DNA of 33,174 nucleotides from Acidimicrobiaceae bacterium (GTDB lineage: Bacteria; Actinomycetota; Acidimicrobiia; Acidimicrobiales; RAAP-2): assembly GCA_003135595.1 (NCBI GenBank), contig PLCI01000051.1, positions 1,476-34,649 of the forward strand, written 5' to 3'. Below the pieces are notes generated by a model. It saw only the letters and a program-made list of their open reading frames with translations, had not been told where the DNA came from and ran no database searches. Numbering within the stretch: position 1 is the first letter of the stretch; every line of letters begins with the position of its first letter. The translations under genes were made by a program, and so were the position numbers. Below, piece after piece: positions 23,473 to 31,333 of this stretch.

Positions 23473-25911
23473 CTACTGGGATCGAGCTGAGTTCGTAAGC
23501 GGTCGCGAGAGCTCGTAGGCACTTCGGCCCATCCGAGGCTCTGTCTGCGCTTCGGCTTTGTTCCACCACTCGTCGAACTGTTGCACGGGCATTGGCTTCG
23601 CCCACAGGAAGCCTTGTGCGACGTCGCAGCCCAATTCGGCCACTGCCTTGCCCGCCTCAACGCTGCTCACACCTTCCGCCACAACTCGCAGACCCAGCGC
23701 GTGGCTCATCTCGACGATCGCTCGAACCACCGCCATTGAGTCCTCCGTGCCACCGAGTCGTTCGACGAACGATCGGTCGATCTTCACCGTGGTGGCCGGC
23801 AGCGAGTGGAGATAGGCGAGCGACGAGTACCCGGTGCCGAAGTCATCGATCGAAACGCGTAGTCCAAGCGCCTTGAACTCCTCAAGTGTCTTGCGCGTTT
23901 GTGCATGGTCCGCGACCACCGCGGACTCGGTGACCTCGATGCAGAATCGACCCGGGTCCAGACTGAATCGGTCCAGGGCACGCCTCACGATCCCTAGCGT
24001 CGCTTCGTCCTCCAATTGGATGGAGGAAAGGTTGATCGAGAGGACCTCCAGGCGTGGGCCATTCGCAGCGGCATCCCACTTGGCAAGCTGCTCAACCGCT
24101 TGCTCGATGACCCACTTGCCAATTGGTCGTATGAGCTTCGAGCTCTCTGCGATCGGGATGAAATCGAGAGGTGCAACCAGGCCCCGGTCAGGGTGGTGCC
24201 ATCGAATGAGGGCCTCAGCGCCAAACGGACGTCCACTCGAAGGGATCACCTTCGGCTGGTAGTAGAGCTCGAACTCATGTCGATCGAGCGCTCGGCGAAG
24301 GTCCCCCTCCATCGAGAGCCTTGCGACTGACCGATCTCGGAACCTCTGGTCGAACAAGGCGTAGCGGTTGCGGCCCTCCTCTTTCGCCTGATACATCGCG
24401 GCGTCCGCGTCCCTGAGAATTGTCGTGGGACTCGCTCGTGGCCCCGGGATGACGATGCCCACGCTCGCAGAAATTGTCAGCTCGGTCTCGCTCGTGACGA
24501 TCTTCGGCTCAAGTACCTTGAGCACTCGGTTCGCTGCATCGATGGCGTCTGCCTCGCCCTTGATGTTGCTCAGGATGAACGCGAACTCATCGCCGCTGAA
24601 TCGTGCGACGATCTCGTCGCGTCTCACCGTCAGCTGAAATCGACGGCCGATCTCGGTGAGCACATCGTCACCGACACTATGACCCAAGCTGTCATTGACG
24701 ACCTTGAATTCGTCTAGATCCAGAAAGAGAACCGCCAGAATCGACTCGCCGCGTTCATGTCGAGCCAACTCGATCCTTAGTCGGTCGAGAAACTGTGCTC
24801 GATTCGGCAGTCCCGTCAGCGAGTCGTGGTACGCCAAGAACTGCAGCTCTTTGGTGCGCTCCTGGAACGCGTGGATCGCTCGGGATCTGCCGGCGCCGAG
24901 AAGATAGAGGATCCCCCCAACCAGCACACTGATTAGCAACCCCCCGAGGAGCGCTGCGAGCGACACGCCGTCATTGAGGAGGTTTCCGCTGGGTGCACGC
25001 GTCCTCGTCACGACAGTCCAGCCGTCGCGCAAGCTCACGAGTCTGACCAGACCGTTGCTCGGCGCGCTTCCTCCTTGGAACTGCACGTTTCCAGTCGCGC
25101 CGTCATACCGAATTGCGACTTCTATGCCGGGGTGTCCGATCAGCGCCGCGGAGATGACGACGGAGGGATCAAGCAGCACTCCGATGTAGCCGATGAACTC
25201 GCGCTTCCGCTGCGAGATTGTTGCCGGGACGATGCCTCCGCGATAGAGCGGCACACTGACCGAGAGAAGGTCCAGGCCTAGGAACTTCACTGGGGCGATG
25301 TCCGTCCGTCCAGAGAACTGTGTGTTCTGAAGGATGACGCCAGGGATGGCTCGGCACACGTCGAGCCCTCGTGGCAGGTGCAGCGTTGAGTACCTCATCA
25401 GAAGATCTCTGGCGAGGCAGTAGTACGGCCGAGTGCCTGGCGGGACAATCGATAGCGACGAACCCGACTGTGTCATCGAGGGAATCGGGAAGCGAGCCCC
25501 GAAGCTGCTGAGCTCGGACCGCGGCACGAGCTGGATGACCCCGATGCCAAAGAGTTCGGGGTAGCGAGCCAGTGCGCCCACGTTGTGCGACCAGCGCATG
25601 AACTCAGGTTGCTGAGCATTTGGGGCGTCCAGCACGAAGGACTGAGCTGAAGCGACGAGGTCATCCTCGTGTTGCAAGGCGAGCTTCAGCGTCTCTCCGA
25701 TTTGGATGGAGAGAGCCGTCGATTGTCGCATCGAGGACGCGACACGCTGGCTTGAGATGGCCTGCGCAGTGGCGACGGACCCGATGCTGCCCGCGGCAAC
25801 GATGAGCGACGCCGTGGTCAGCCACGCCCGCGACCTCTTCGCGTCACGGCTTGAGTTCGAGAGGCGCGATCCGGAGAGTCGACTTACGAATCTCCTAACA
25901 CCGAAATTCAT
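23473..25911 (-). CDS. CHASE-GGDEF-EAL cyclic-di-GMP protein
   Basis: An 812-residue membrane protein. TM1 lies at about 30-52, a CHASE-type extracytoplasmic sensor follows (ARYPELFGIGVIQLVP), then TM2 near 320-345. The GGDEF domain starts at YHDSLTGLPNRAQFLDRLRI. Its signature is SGDEF (S439-F443) instead of GGDEF; the I-site R-x-x-D is not clear. The EAL domain is intact: EALIRWHHP (E566), EVTES, DDFGTGYSSL, KIDRSFV and VAEGVSS all carry the expected metal and base residues. So phosphodiesterase activity is likely, while the cyclase may be active or may only bind GTP to regulate the EAL. No ribosome site precedes the ATG; a 10-bp inverted repeat does. Confidence 0.93.
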   Translation of the reverse strand: MNFGVRRFVSRLSGSRLSNSSRDAKRSRAWLTTASLIVAAGSIGSVATAQAISSQRVASSMRQSTALSIQIGETLKLALQHEDDLVASAQSFVLDAPNAQQPEFMRWSHNVGALARYPELFGIGVIQLVPRSELSSFGARFPIPSMTQSGSSLSIVPPGTRPYYCLARDLLMRYSTLHLPRGLDVCRAIPGVILQNTQFSGRTDIAPVKFLGLDLLSVSVPLYRGGIVPATISQRKREFIGYIGVLLDPSVVISAALIGHPGIEVAIRYDGATGNVQFQGGSAPSNGLVRLVSLRDGWTVVTRTRAPSGNLLNDGVSLAALLGGLLISVLVGGILYLLGAGRSRAIHAFQERTKELQFLAYHDSLTGLPNRAQFLDRLRIELARHERGESILAVLFLDLDEFKVVNDSLGHSVGDDVLTEIGRRFQLTVRRDEIVARFSGDEFAFILSNIKGEADAIDAANRVLKVLEPKIVTSETELTISASVGIVIPGPRASPTTILRDADAAMYQAKEEGRNRYALFDQRFRDRSVARLSMEGDLRRALDRHEFELYYQPKVIPSSGRPFGAEALIRWHHPDRGLVAPLDFIPIAESSKLIRPIGKWVIEQAVEQLAKWDAAANGPRLEVLSINLSSIQLEDEATLGIVRRALDRFSLDPGRFCIEVTESAVVADHAQTRKTLEEFKALGLRVSIDDFGTGYSSLAYLHSLPATTVKIDRSFVERLGGTEDSMAVVRAIVEMSHALGLRVVAEGVSSVEAGKAVAELGCDVAQGFLWAKPMPVQQFDEWWNKAEAQTEPRMGRSAYELSRPLTNSARSQ

Positions 25912-26251
25912 GACGATCGAGCCGACTCCGTTGGTCGGCTCGACGTCGTACTAGAGAGCCCTGCGCGGCTTCCGTCAGAGAAGCCAACAAGCCGTCCTTC
26001 TCGATATCCGTCGTTGCGCAGGACATTGTTGGGCACGATCGATGGTGTCCAATGGATCTCCACGCCAACACGCATCTCCGACAACTGACTGACAACTCAG
26101 CGAAGGTGTGTGGCGCTGACGCTGGGAACAGCCACGCGGCGTGTCGTGACGGCGGTCGCCTCGTTCCCAGCCAAGAATCGTCGGTGGCTCCAGGCTGGCT
26201 GCGGAACGGCACTACCTGCCCTTTTGCTTGGATCAGCCGGGGCGCTGGAGC
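25912..26251. other. Leader of the c-di-GMP gene and intergenic stretch
   Basis: There is no supported gene in these 340 bp. Next to the GGDEF-EAL start are two inverted repeats: TCGAGCCGAC and GTCGGCTCGA (25917-25943) and GGCTTC-CGTCAGA-GAAGCC (25967-25985). The rest, up to the end of the STAS gene, shows only Arg/Ser-rich frames without ribosome sites. Confidence 0.5.
25917..25943. promoter_or_regulatory. Perfect 10-bp inverted repeat at the GGDEF-EAL start
   Basis: TCGAGCCGAC (25917-25926) pairs with GTCGGCTCGA (25934-25943) around a 7-nt loop. It begins 5 bp upstream of the ATG, where a ribosome site would be expected. In RNA it would block the start; in DNA it could be an operator. Confidence 0.5.
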
Positions 26252-26617
26252 TCAGCCGTGCATCGTGGAGGCGTGTTGCACGCTCGGGCACAGCGTGAAC
26301 ATGTCGTCAAGTCCAGTGATGGAGATGATGCGAAGAATGGTTGGATTTATGACGACGATCCGAAGCTGACGACCCGCTCGTTGCAGCCACTTCTGTCCAG
26401 CAATGAGGACGCCAAGCGCCGTTGAGTCAATGAACTCAACGTGGTCGAGGTCGATCACGACGCCTCGCTCCGGCGATGCCTCTCGGACGGCCGTGCGCAA
26501 CTCTGACGAAGTGGTCACATCGAGGTCGCCTTCACAGGTCAGGACCGTCCAGGTCCCAACGGTGCTCGTCGTGATGCGGCATTCCCCGCGGACGACAGGT
26601 CCTTGCTCATCAGTCAT
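26252..26617 (-). CDS. STAS-domain anti-sigma factor antagonist (RsbV/SpoIIAA-like)
   Basis: A 121-residue single STAS domain. Key parts are the strand TWTVLTCEGDLDVTTSSELR and the phosphorylation loop VVIDLDHVEFIDSTALGVL, where Ser65 (D-S-T-A-L-G) is the expected kinase target. Antagonists of this class bind the anti-sigma factor when unphosphorylated and so release the sigma factor. The gene starts 6 bp after the sigma gene ends, so the order is anti-sigma, sigma, antagonist in one operon. It is the natural third partner of the module. Confidence 0.93.
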   Translation of the reverse strand: MTDEQGPVVRGECRITTSTVGTWTVLTCEGDLDVTTSSELRTAVREASPERGVVIDLDHVEFIDSTALGVLIAGQKWLQRAGRQLRIVVINPTILRIISITGLDDMFTLCPSVQHASTMHG

Positions 26618-26623
26618 CGCCGA

Positions 26624-27367
26624 TCATTCTCCTTCTGCATACGCCGCGCGAAGCGTATCGATTGCGCTTCGCAGCAGCCGCGACACGTGCATCTGACTGA
26701 TCCCGAGCCGCTCGGCGATCTCGGACTGTGTCAACTCCTCGGCGAACCTCAGACGCAGTATGGACTGTTCTCGCAGGCTCAGTCGGTCGAGATGCGGCGA
26801 GAGCTCGGCGAGTTCGTCGTGAAGCCCTGCGGCCGCCCGTGTGCCTTCCACACGCTCGAGCAACGTTCGCCCATGCTCGCCTCGCGCGTCGAGGGAGGTC
26901 GCGCGGTAGCCCTGTCCGGCCTCGATCGCCGCGAGGATGTCGCCCTCGGAACGCTCGCACGCAGCGGCGATCTCGCGGACCGTGGGCGACCTGCCGAGCT
27001 GCTGGGTGAGTTCGGCGACCGCCGCGTTCATCTCGAGGTAGAGCTCCTGGACACGACGCGGCGCCCGGACCGCCCACCCCTTGTCGCGGAAATGATGCTT
27101 GAGCTCCCCGACGATCGTGCGCGTCGCGAATGCAGGAAAGTCGTAGCCCATGCTCGCGTCGAAGGCATCAGCTGCCTTGACCAACGCGACCGCGGCGACC
27201 TGGGCGAGGTCCTCGCGCGACTCGCCGCGGTTGGCGAATCGACGTGCGATCTGCTCAGCGAGGCCGAGATGAGCCTTGACGAGCCGCTCCCTCGCGTCGC
27301 TGCGCCGTCCAGTGGGCTCCTCGCCGCTCGGGGCGGGATGGGTGATGCCACGCGGAACGGGCGTCAT
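26624..27367 (-). CDS. sigF: SigB/SigF-family stress sigma factor
   Basis: A 247-residue group 3 sigma factor with regions 2, 3 and 4. Region 2 runs from about residue 30 to 100 (VKAHLGLAEQIARRFANRGE, EDLAQVAAVALVKAADAFD, FPAFATRTIVGELKHHFRDK). Region 3 includes LTQQLGRSPTVREIAAAC. Region 4 ends with LSLREQSILRLRFAEELTQS and the recognition helix ISQMHVSRLLRSAI. It would direct polymerase to GTTT/GGGTAT-type promoters in stress or stationary phase. ATG 27367 overlaps the anti-sigma stop by 4 bp (ATGA); the frame is open 13 codons further, but that would run deeper into the anti-sigma gene. The symbol is by family analogy. Confidence 0.93.
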   Translation of the reverse strand: MTPVPRGITHPAPSGEEPTGRRSDARERLVKAHLGLAEQIARRFANRGESREDLAQVAAVALVKAADAFDASMGYDFPAFATRTIVGELKHHFRDKGWAVRAPRRVQELYLEMNAAVAELTQQLGRSPTVREIAAACERSEGDILAAIEAGQGYRATSLDARGEHGRTLLERVEGTRAAAGLHDELAELSPHLDRLSLREQSILRLRFAEELTQSEIAERLGISQMHVSRLLRSAIDTLRAAYAEGE

Positions 27368-27777
27368 GGTCCCGGGAGTGGGCGCTCCCTGCGCTTCCGC
27401 AGCCACGTCGTCGGCTGATCACCATCCATCGTGACGCCGTGCTCGTCGACCAGTGCGTCCAAGATCCGTGTCGAGAGAAGCTCCGGGAAGCCCTCATTCG
27501 TCCACGCGCCAGTCGGGCGTCCGAGATCAGCCTCTCCTATCAGCCGACAGGTGATCGCAATGACCGTCGGATCCCAGGCGATCTCAACGGCAAGCCGATC
27601 CGGTGCGCTAGGAGAGAGGCTGAGCAGTGACATGCAGAGCTCCTCGGCGGCGAGGTGCAGGTCCTCGACATCCTCGAGGGTCATGTCGATCCGTGACGCC
27701 ACCGCGGCCACATGGAGGCGCACGAGGTAGAAGAAGTCCGTCCGGGCCGGCAGCGTCAACTCGATGCGTGCATCCAT
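27364..27777 (-). CDS. UsfX/RsbW-like anti-sigma factor with a degenerate HATPase domain
   Basis: A 137-residue GHKL-fold anti-sigma factor, identified by its size, its helix EDVEDLHLAAEELCMSLLSL and its position directly before sigF with an ATGA overlap. In a classical RsbW the N-box would contain E-x-x-x-N, but here the segment is AAEELCMSLL with no Asn. No G1 box (D-x-G-x-G) is visible. Mycobacterial UsfX has a similar N-box (DEVCTRLI), so this is the actinobacterial subtype and not a broken gene. It should still bind SigF, but ATP-dependent kinase activity is doubtful. GAGGAG lies just before ATG 27777. It is divergent from the phosphatase gene. Confidence 0.85.
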   Translation of the reverse strand: MDARIELTLPARTDFFYLVRLHVAAVASRIDMTLEDVEDLHLAAEELCMSLLSLSPSAPDRLAVEIAWDPTVIAITCRLIGEADLGRPTGAWTNEGFPELLSTRILDALVDEHGVTMDGDQPTTWLRKRRERPLPGP

Positions 27778-27981
27778 CGGACTCCTCGACGCGGCTGCAA
27801 CACGCGTCACCCGCTTGAAGCGCCAATTGGCACTGGCTCGATCCTACGTTCGCCTCGCGGACAACGCGTCGCCGTCATTTTCGCTGGTGGGATATCCTCC
27901 GGGGCCTCACCTCTCGCACGCTCGGAGTGTCGTCCTCAGGGACAGACGCCGGGCGGCCCGATCGACGACGGGGAGACGTGC

Positions 27982-29655
27982 ATGAGGGTGGATGACGGAG
28001 CCTCAGCAGCGCCGTTCGCGTCGTCGATCGGGAGCACGCTGAGCCAAGGGGGCGCAGGGCACGAGGCGACCGCGCCACGCGATGCACCCGTCGCGCCGGC
28101 GCACCGGCTCCGTCGGCGGTGGTTGGCGCATCCGTCGAGCGCGGTCATTGTCGCCATTGGTCTCGCACTCACGATCGGGCTCGCCGCAGGCGCACAGGTG
28201 GCGTCAAACGACGCGAAAGCGCGCCTGCTGAACGCGCAGCTCCGCCAGGTCGCCACCGCGCTCGAGGCATCGATCTCGCAGCTCCAAAAACCGCTCATCG
28301 ACGCGGACCACATCGCGTCCTCCACGCGGTCAACGAAGGCGTTCGAGACGTTCATGCAATTCGAGGTCGGTGACGGGGCGCCGTTCCGCGCAGTGTCGCT
28401 CTGGCGGATCCGCCCAGGCGTGCCGCGCTTGCTCATAGGCGTGGGTCGATCCGCGCTCCTCTCTCAGCCGGGGGTGGCACGCCGATTCCTGTCCGGCCTG
28501 CGTCCGAGCACGCAGCTGTCGGTGACGGCGATCTTCCCCGGGCCGCCCCGGGGCTACGGGATCGCTGAGGTCCTTCCCGGCTCGAGAGACGGACTTGCCG
28601 TCTACGCGGAGCCAGCGCTCCTTCCCGCGAGCTCCCCCGTCGCCGGGCTCGACGTGGCGCTGTACCTGGGGCGCACCGTGGCGAGTCGCAACCTCATGGC
28701 ATCGTCAAGGCCGACGTACCCCTCGGGACCGCAAGCCACGCTGGTGGTGCCCTTCGGCTCGTCGACGATCACGATCGTGGCCACGTCCACTCGGCCGCTT
28801 GAGGGAGTCCTCCCGAGCGAGCTGCCCTGGCTCATCGGCGGCTTGGGCGTGCTGCTCGTGCTGCTCGCCACGCTCGCGAATGAGCGCCACATCCACCGCC
28901 GGGAGCTGGCAGAGACGCTCGCCACGGCCACCGAGCTGCGCTATGACGTGCAGCGCGACATCTCGACCACGCTCCAGCAGGCGCTCCTGCCCGAAGAGCA
29001 CCCGGTCTTCCCAGGCGTCGACCTCGCGACGCGCTACGTCGCCGGCACGCGTGGGCTCGAGATCGGGGGGGACTGGTACGACACGATTGCCATCGACGAC
29101 GACCGGCTGTTCGTCGCGGTCGGCGACGTGTCGGGGCGTGGGCTGCAGGCCGCGACAGCCATGGCCTACCTCCGCCACGCGATCCGGGCCTACGCCGTCC
29201 AGGGCGACGGACCCGAAGTGGTCCTCGGCAAGCTCGACGAGCTCATCGATGTCGAGCGCGATGAGTACTTCGCGACGGTGCTCTGCGCGCTCGTGGAGGT
29301 CGCCGACCGGCGCGTCACGCTGGCGAGCGCCGGGCACCCTCCGCCGCTCGTCATCGATCAGTCTGGCGCGCGGTACGTCGGGCTCACTGTGAGTCCGCCA
29401 ATCGGGACCGCGAGCGGCGCGCGACCGATCCCTCGGACGGTCGTCGTCGAGCCACGTGCCGCCCTCATCGCATTCACCGACGGACTCGTCGAGCGACGTG
29501 GCATTGCCCTGGACGACCGCCTCGAGACGCTCCGTGCCGCCGCGGTTGGGCAACATGGCCCCGTGGACGCAACCTTGACGCACCTGCTCACCTCACTCAT
29601 CCCGGACGGCTCCGAGGACGACATCGCGATCCTGGGGGTCAAGTGGCGCCCCTAG
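27982..29655 (+). CDS. Membrane PP2C serine phosphatase (RsbU/SpoIIE-like)
   Basis: A 557-residue receptor phosphatase. TM1 lies at about 52-74 (SSAVIVAIGLALTIGLAAGA) and TM2 at about 283-304 (WLIGGLGVLLVLLATL). Between them lies an extracytoplasmic sensor of roughly 200 residues without a recognised family. The PP2C-type SpoIIE domain follows, with ISTTLQQALLPEEHPVFPGV, the metal sites GGDWYD (D364) and VGDVSGRG (D382), ASAGHPPPL and the final DDIAIL (D546/D547). It should dephosphorylate STAS antagonists when a signal is sensed outside the cell, which frees SigF. ATG 27982 follows GGGGAG. Its stop overlaps the next gene by 13 bp. Confidence 0.93.
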   Translation: MRVDDGASAAPFASSIGSTLSQGGAGHEATAPRDAPVAPAHRLRRRWLAHPSSAVIVAIGLALTIGLAAGAQVASNDAKARLLNAQLRQVATALEASISQLQKPLIDADHIASSTRSTKAFETFMQFEVGDGAPFRAVSLWRIRPGVPRLLIGVGRSALLSQPGVARRFLSGLRPSTQLSVTAIFPGPPRGYGIAEVLPGSRDGLAVYAEPALLPASSPVAGLDVALYLGRTVASRNLMASSRPTYPSGPQATLVVPFGSSTITIVATSTRPLEGVLPSELPWLIGGLGVLLVLLATLANERHIHRRELAETLATATELRYDVQRDISTTLQQALLPEEHPVFPGVDLATRYVAGTRGLEIGGDWYDTIAIDDDRLFVAVGDVSGRGLQAATAMAYLRHAIRAYAVQGDGPEVVLGKLDELIDVERDEYFATVLCALVEVADRRVTLASAGHPPPLVIDQSGARYVGLTVSPPIGTASGARPIPRTVVVEPRAALIAFTDGLVERRGIALDDRLETLRAAAVGQHGPVDATLTHLLTSLIPDGSEDDIAILGVKWRP

Positions 29656-30383
29656 ACGACGCCATCGCGATGATGCTCGTCGAGCAGGCGCCGGACGGGA
29701 CGCTGCACCTCGAGCTGCGCGGCGAACTCGACATCGTGTCGGTCGCGGCACTCCAGCCTCAGGTCGCCGCGGCGCTGGCGTACGACTCGAGCCGTGTCGT
29801 CCTGGACGCCGCGGGGCTGACCTACGTCGACAGCTCGGGCCTCGCCGTGCTCCTTCGGCTCGCCTCGCGCCACGGCAGCCTCGAGATGCGACACGCGTCG
29901 GACCCCGTCCGCCAGATCATCGGCGCCGCTGGGCTGGCCTCGCGGTTCGGACTGGCAGCCGAGCCGCGCCCGGTTCAGCGTCGCCGATTCCCCAGGGAGC
30001 TCCTGTCCGTGCGCGAGTCACGTACTTTCGTGCTCGACGTGCTGCGCGACGTGGAAGCACCCGTTCGCGAGCTGGCGGCAATCCTCGTGGCCGAGGTCGC
30101 GACCAATGCGGTGCTGCACGCGGCGTCGGCGTTCGAGGTCGCCATCGCCGTCGCCGACGACGGGGTGCGTGTCGAAGTGGCTGACGACGGCGGTGGGACG
30201 CCCAAGCTCCTTGAGCCCGATCGGGACTCGACGAAAGGGCGCGGCCTCGTGATCGTGGACCGCCTCTCGCGCCGATGGGGCGTGCAGTCTCGAGGTGACG
30301 AGTCCAAGACCGTCTGGTTTGAGCTCGAGCGCCCTGAGGGTGGGAAGGACATCACCGAACTCGACACAGCGCCGGGACCGTGA
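29643..30383 (+). CDS. STAS-HATPase fusion (antagonist and anti-sigma kinase in one chain)
   Basis: A 246-residue protein joining both halves of a partner switch. Residues 10-105 form a STAS domain with the phospho-acceptor Ser64 in TYVDSSGLAVLL. Residues 115-232 form an RsbW-type HATPase with a complete active site: N-box EVATNAVLHA (E151, N155), G1 VADDGGGTP (D182, G184) and G2 KGRGLVIVDRL. So this chain, unlike the UsfX-like protein across the divergent promoter, can bind ATP and phosphorylate a STAS serine, perhaps its own or that of the separate antagonist. GTG 29643 overlaps the phosphatase gene by 13 bp and follows GGGGG; ATG 29670 is an alternative. Together with the phosphatase it forms the opposing arm of the switch. 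Confidence 0.9.
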   Translation: MAPLDDAIAMMLVEQAPDGTLHLELRGELDIVSVAALQPQVAAALAYDSSRVVLDAAGLTYVDSSGLAVLLRLASRHGSLEMRHASDPVRQIIGAAGLASRFGLAAEPRPVQRRRFPRELLSVRESRTFVLDVLRDVEAPVRELAAILVAEVATNAVLHAASAFEVAIAVADDGVRVEVADDGGGTPKLLEPDRDSTKGRGLVIVDRLSRRWGVQSRGDESKTVWFELERPEGGKDITELDTAPGP

Positions 30384-30438
30384 CCCTCCGCGAACTCGTG
30401 ACGGATTGGCGATGGTGCCGCCGTTTTCCGTGATCGTT

Positions 30439-30465
30439 GTTTGGCTACCGTGTCCGCAAGGGCAT
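30439..30465 (+). promoter_or_regulatory. Candidate SigF-type promoter (GTTT-N17-GGGCAT)
   Basis: GTTT (30439-30442) is followed after 17 bp by GGGCAT (30460-30465), one base off the GGGTAT -10 element of SigB/SigF promoters and within the known spacing for the mycobacterial SigF consensus. The start of the secreted Fn3 protein is 40 bp further on. A weaker match, GTCG-N17-GGGATA at 27868-27894, lies ahead of the phosphatase gene. Pattern only; not proven. Confidence 0.45.
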
Positions 30466-30504
30466 AGAGCAGGTGACATCGGAACGCCGATTCGGAGGTG
30501 TGGG

Positions 30505-31158
30505 TTGCAGGTTCGTCGAGCGCTGAGGGGTGGTGCGATCGCGATGGTCCTCGCGCTCGGCACCGTGCCGGTGCTCGCGTCGGCGTCCTACGCGAAGGGC
30601 CCGGGCTCGGCGCCGGCGTCGCCGACCGCGGTGTTGCTTATCTCGGGGAACCGCTCACTCTCGGCCTCCTGGTCTGAGTCCTCCACGGGGAGGATCACCT
30701 TCGTCGCGACCGCATCCGGGGCGGGTCGCACGACGCGCAAGTGCACCTCGAAGACGACCCGGTGCAAGATCGCCTCCCTCGTGAACGGGGCGGTCTATGA
30801 CGTCACCGTGATCGCCTCGACGACCTCGGGCACGTCGAGCCCATCCAGTGCAGCTTCGGCGATCGTCGGTGTCCCAGGCGCGCCGCTCTCCGTGCACGCA
30901 AGGCCCGTCGTTGCCGCGGCGTCGGTCACGTGGGGACCACCGAAGGCAAGCGGCGTGGCCAACCCCACGGGCTATATGGCGACGGCGTCACCGGGCGGGT
31001 TCAGTTGCTCGACAGTGAAGACAATCCTCGCCTCACCGGCGCGAACCTGTCAGATCCCGGGGCTGACACCCGGCACGTCGTACACGGTGACCGTGACGGC
31101 GACGAATGCCTACGGCACCGGCGTGCCGTCGCACGCGGTCTCCGTCACGCCGTCCTGA
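30505..31158 (+). CDS. Secreted Fn3-like repeat protein, paralogue 1
   Basis: A 217-residue exported protein. A TTG start is inferred at 30505, 6 bp after GGAGG; it gives a signal peptide (LRGGAIAMVLALGTVPVLASAS) that any later in-frame ATG would cut short. Two Fn3-like domains follow: one starting at PTAVLLISGNRSLSASWSES with Cys-x(6)-Cys in CTSKTTRCKIASLVNG, the second at APLSVHARPVVAAASVTWG with a Cys pair (FSCSTV and RTCQIPGL). Each ends in the Y-D/T-V-T-V strand typical of Fn3. The role is unknown; such chains often mediate adhesion or surface binding. It may be under SigF control (see 30439). Confidence 0.83.
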   Translation: MQVRRALRGGAIAMVLALGTVPVLASASYAKGPGSAPASPTAVLLISGNRSLSASWSESSTGRITFVATASGAGRTTRKCTSKTTRCKIASLVNGAVYDVTVIASTTSGTSSPSSAASAIVGVPGAPLSVHARPVVAAASVTWGPPKASGVANPTGYMATASPGGFSCSTVKTILASPARTCQIPGLTPGTSYTVTVTATNAYGTGVPSHAVSVTPS

Positions 31159-31333
31159 CCGCCTCGCACGCTCCGCTCACATCGTTGACATTGTCGCAGA
31201 GGGTCTCGCACGGAATCTCCGGCTTGCATGCAGTCCCAGTTCGCCAAGTTCTCGAAGTCCAGGTTCAGACCGCGTCGCGGAGGGGCAGTGGCTGAGAGCA
31301 GTGCGACCACCACCCACATTGGAGGCAATGAAT

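Noticed and set aside
31180..31205. SigF-like promoter ahead of Fn3 paralogue 2 (GTTG...GGGTCT)
   Set aside because: The spacing is 13 bp and the -10 element has two mismatches, well below the match at 30439.
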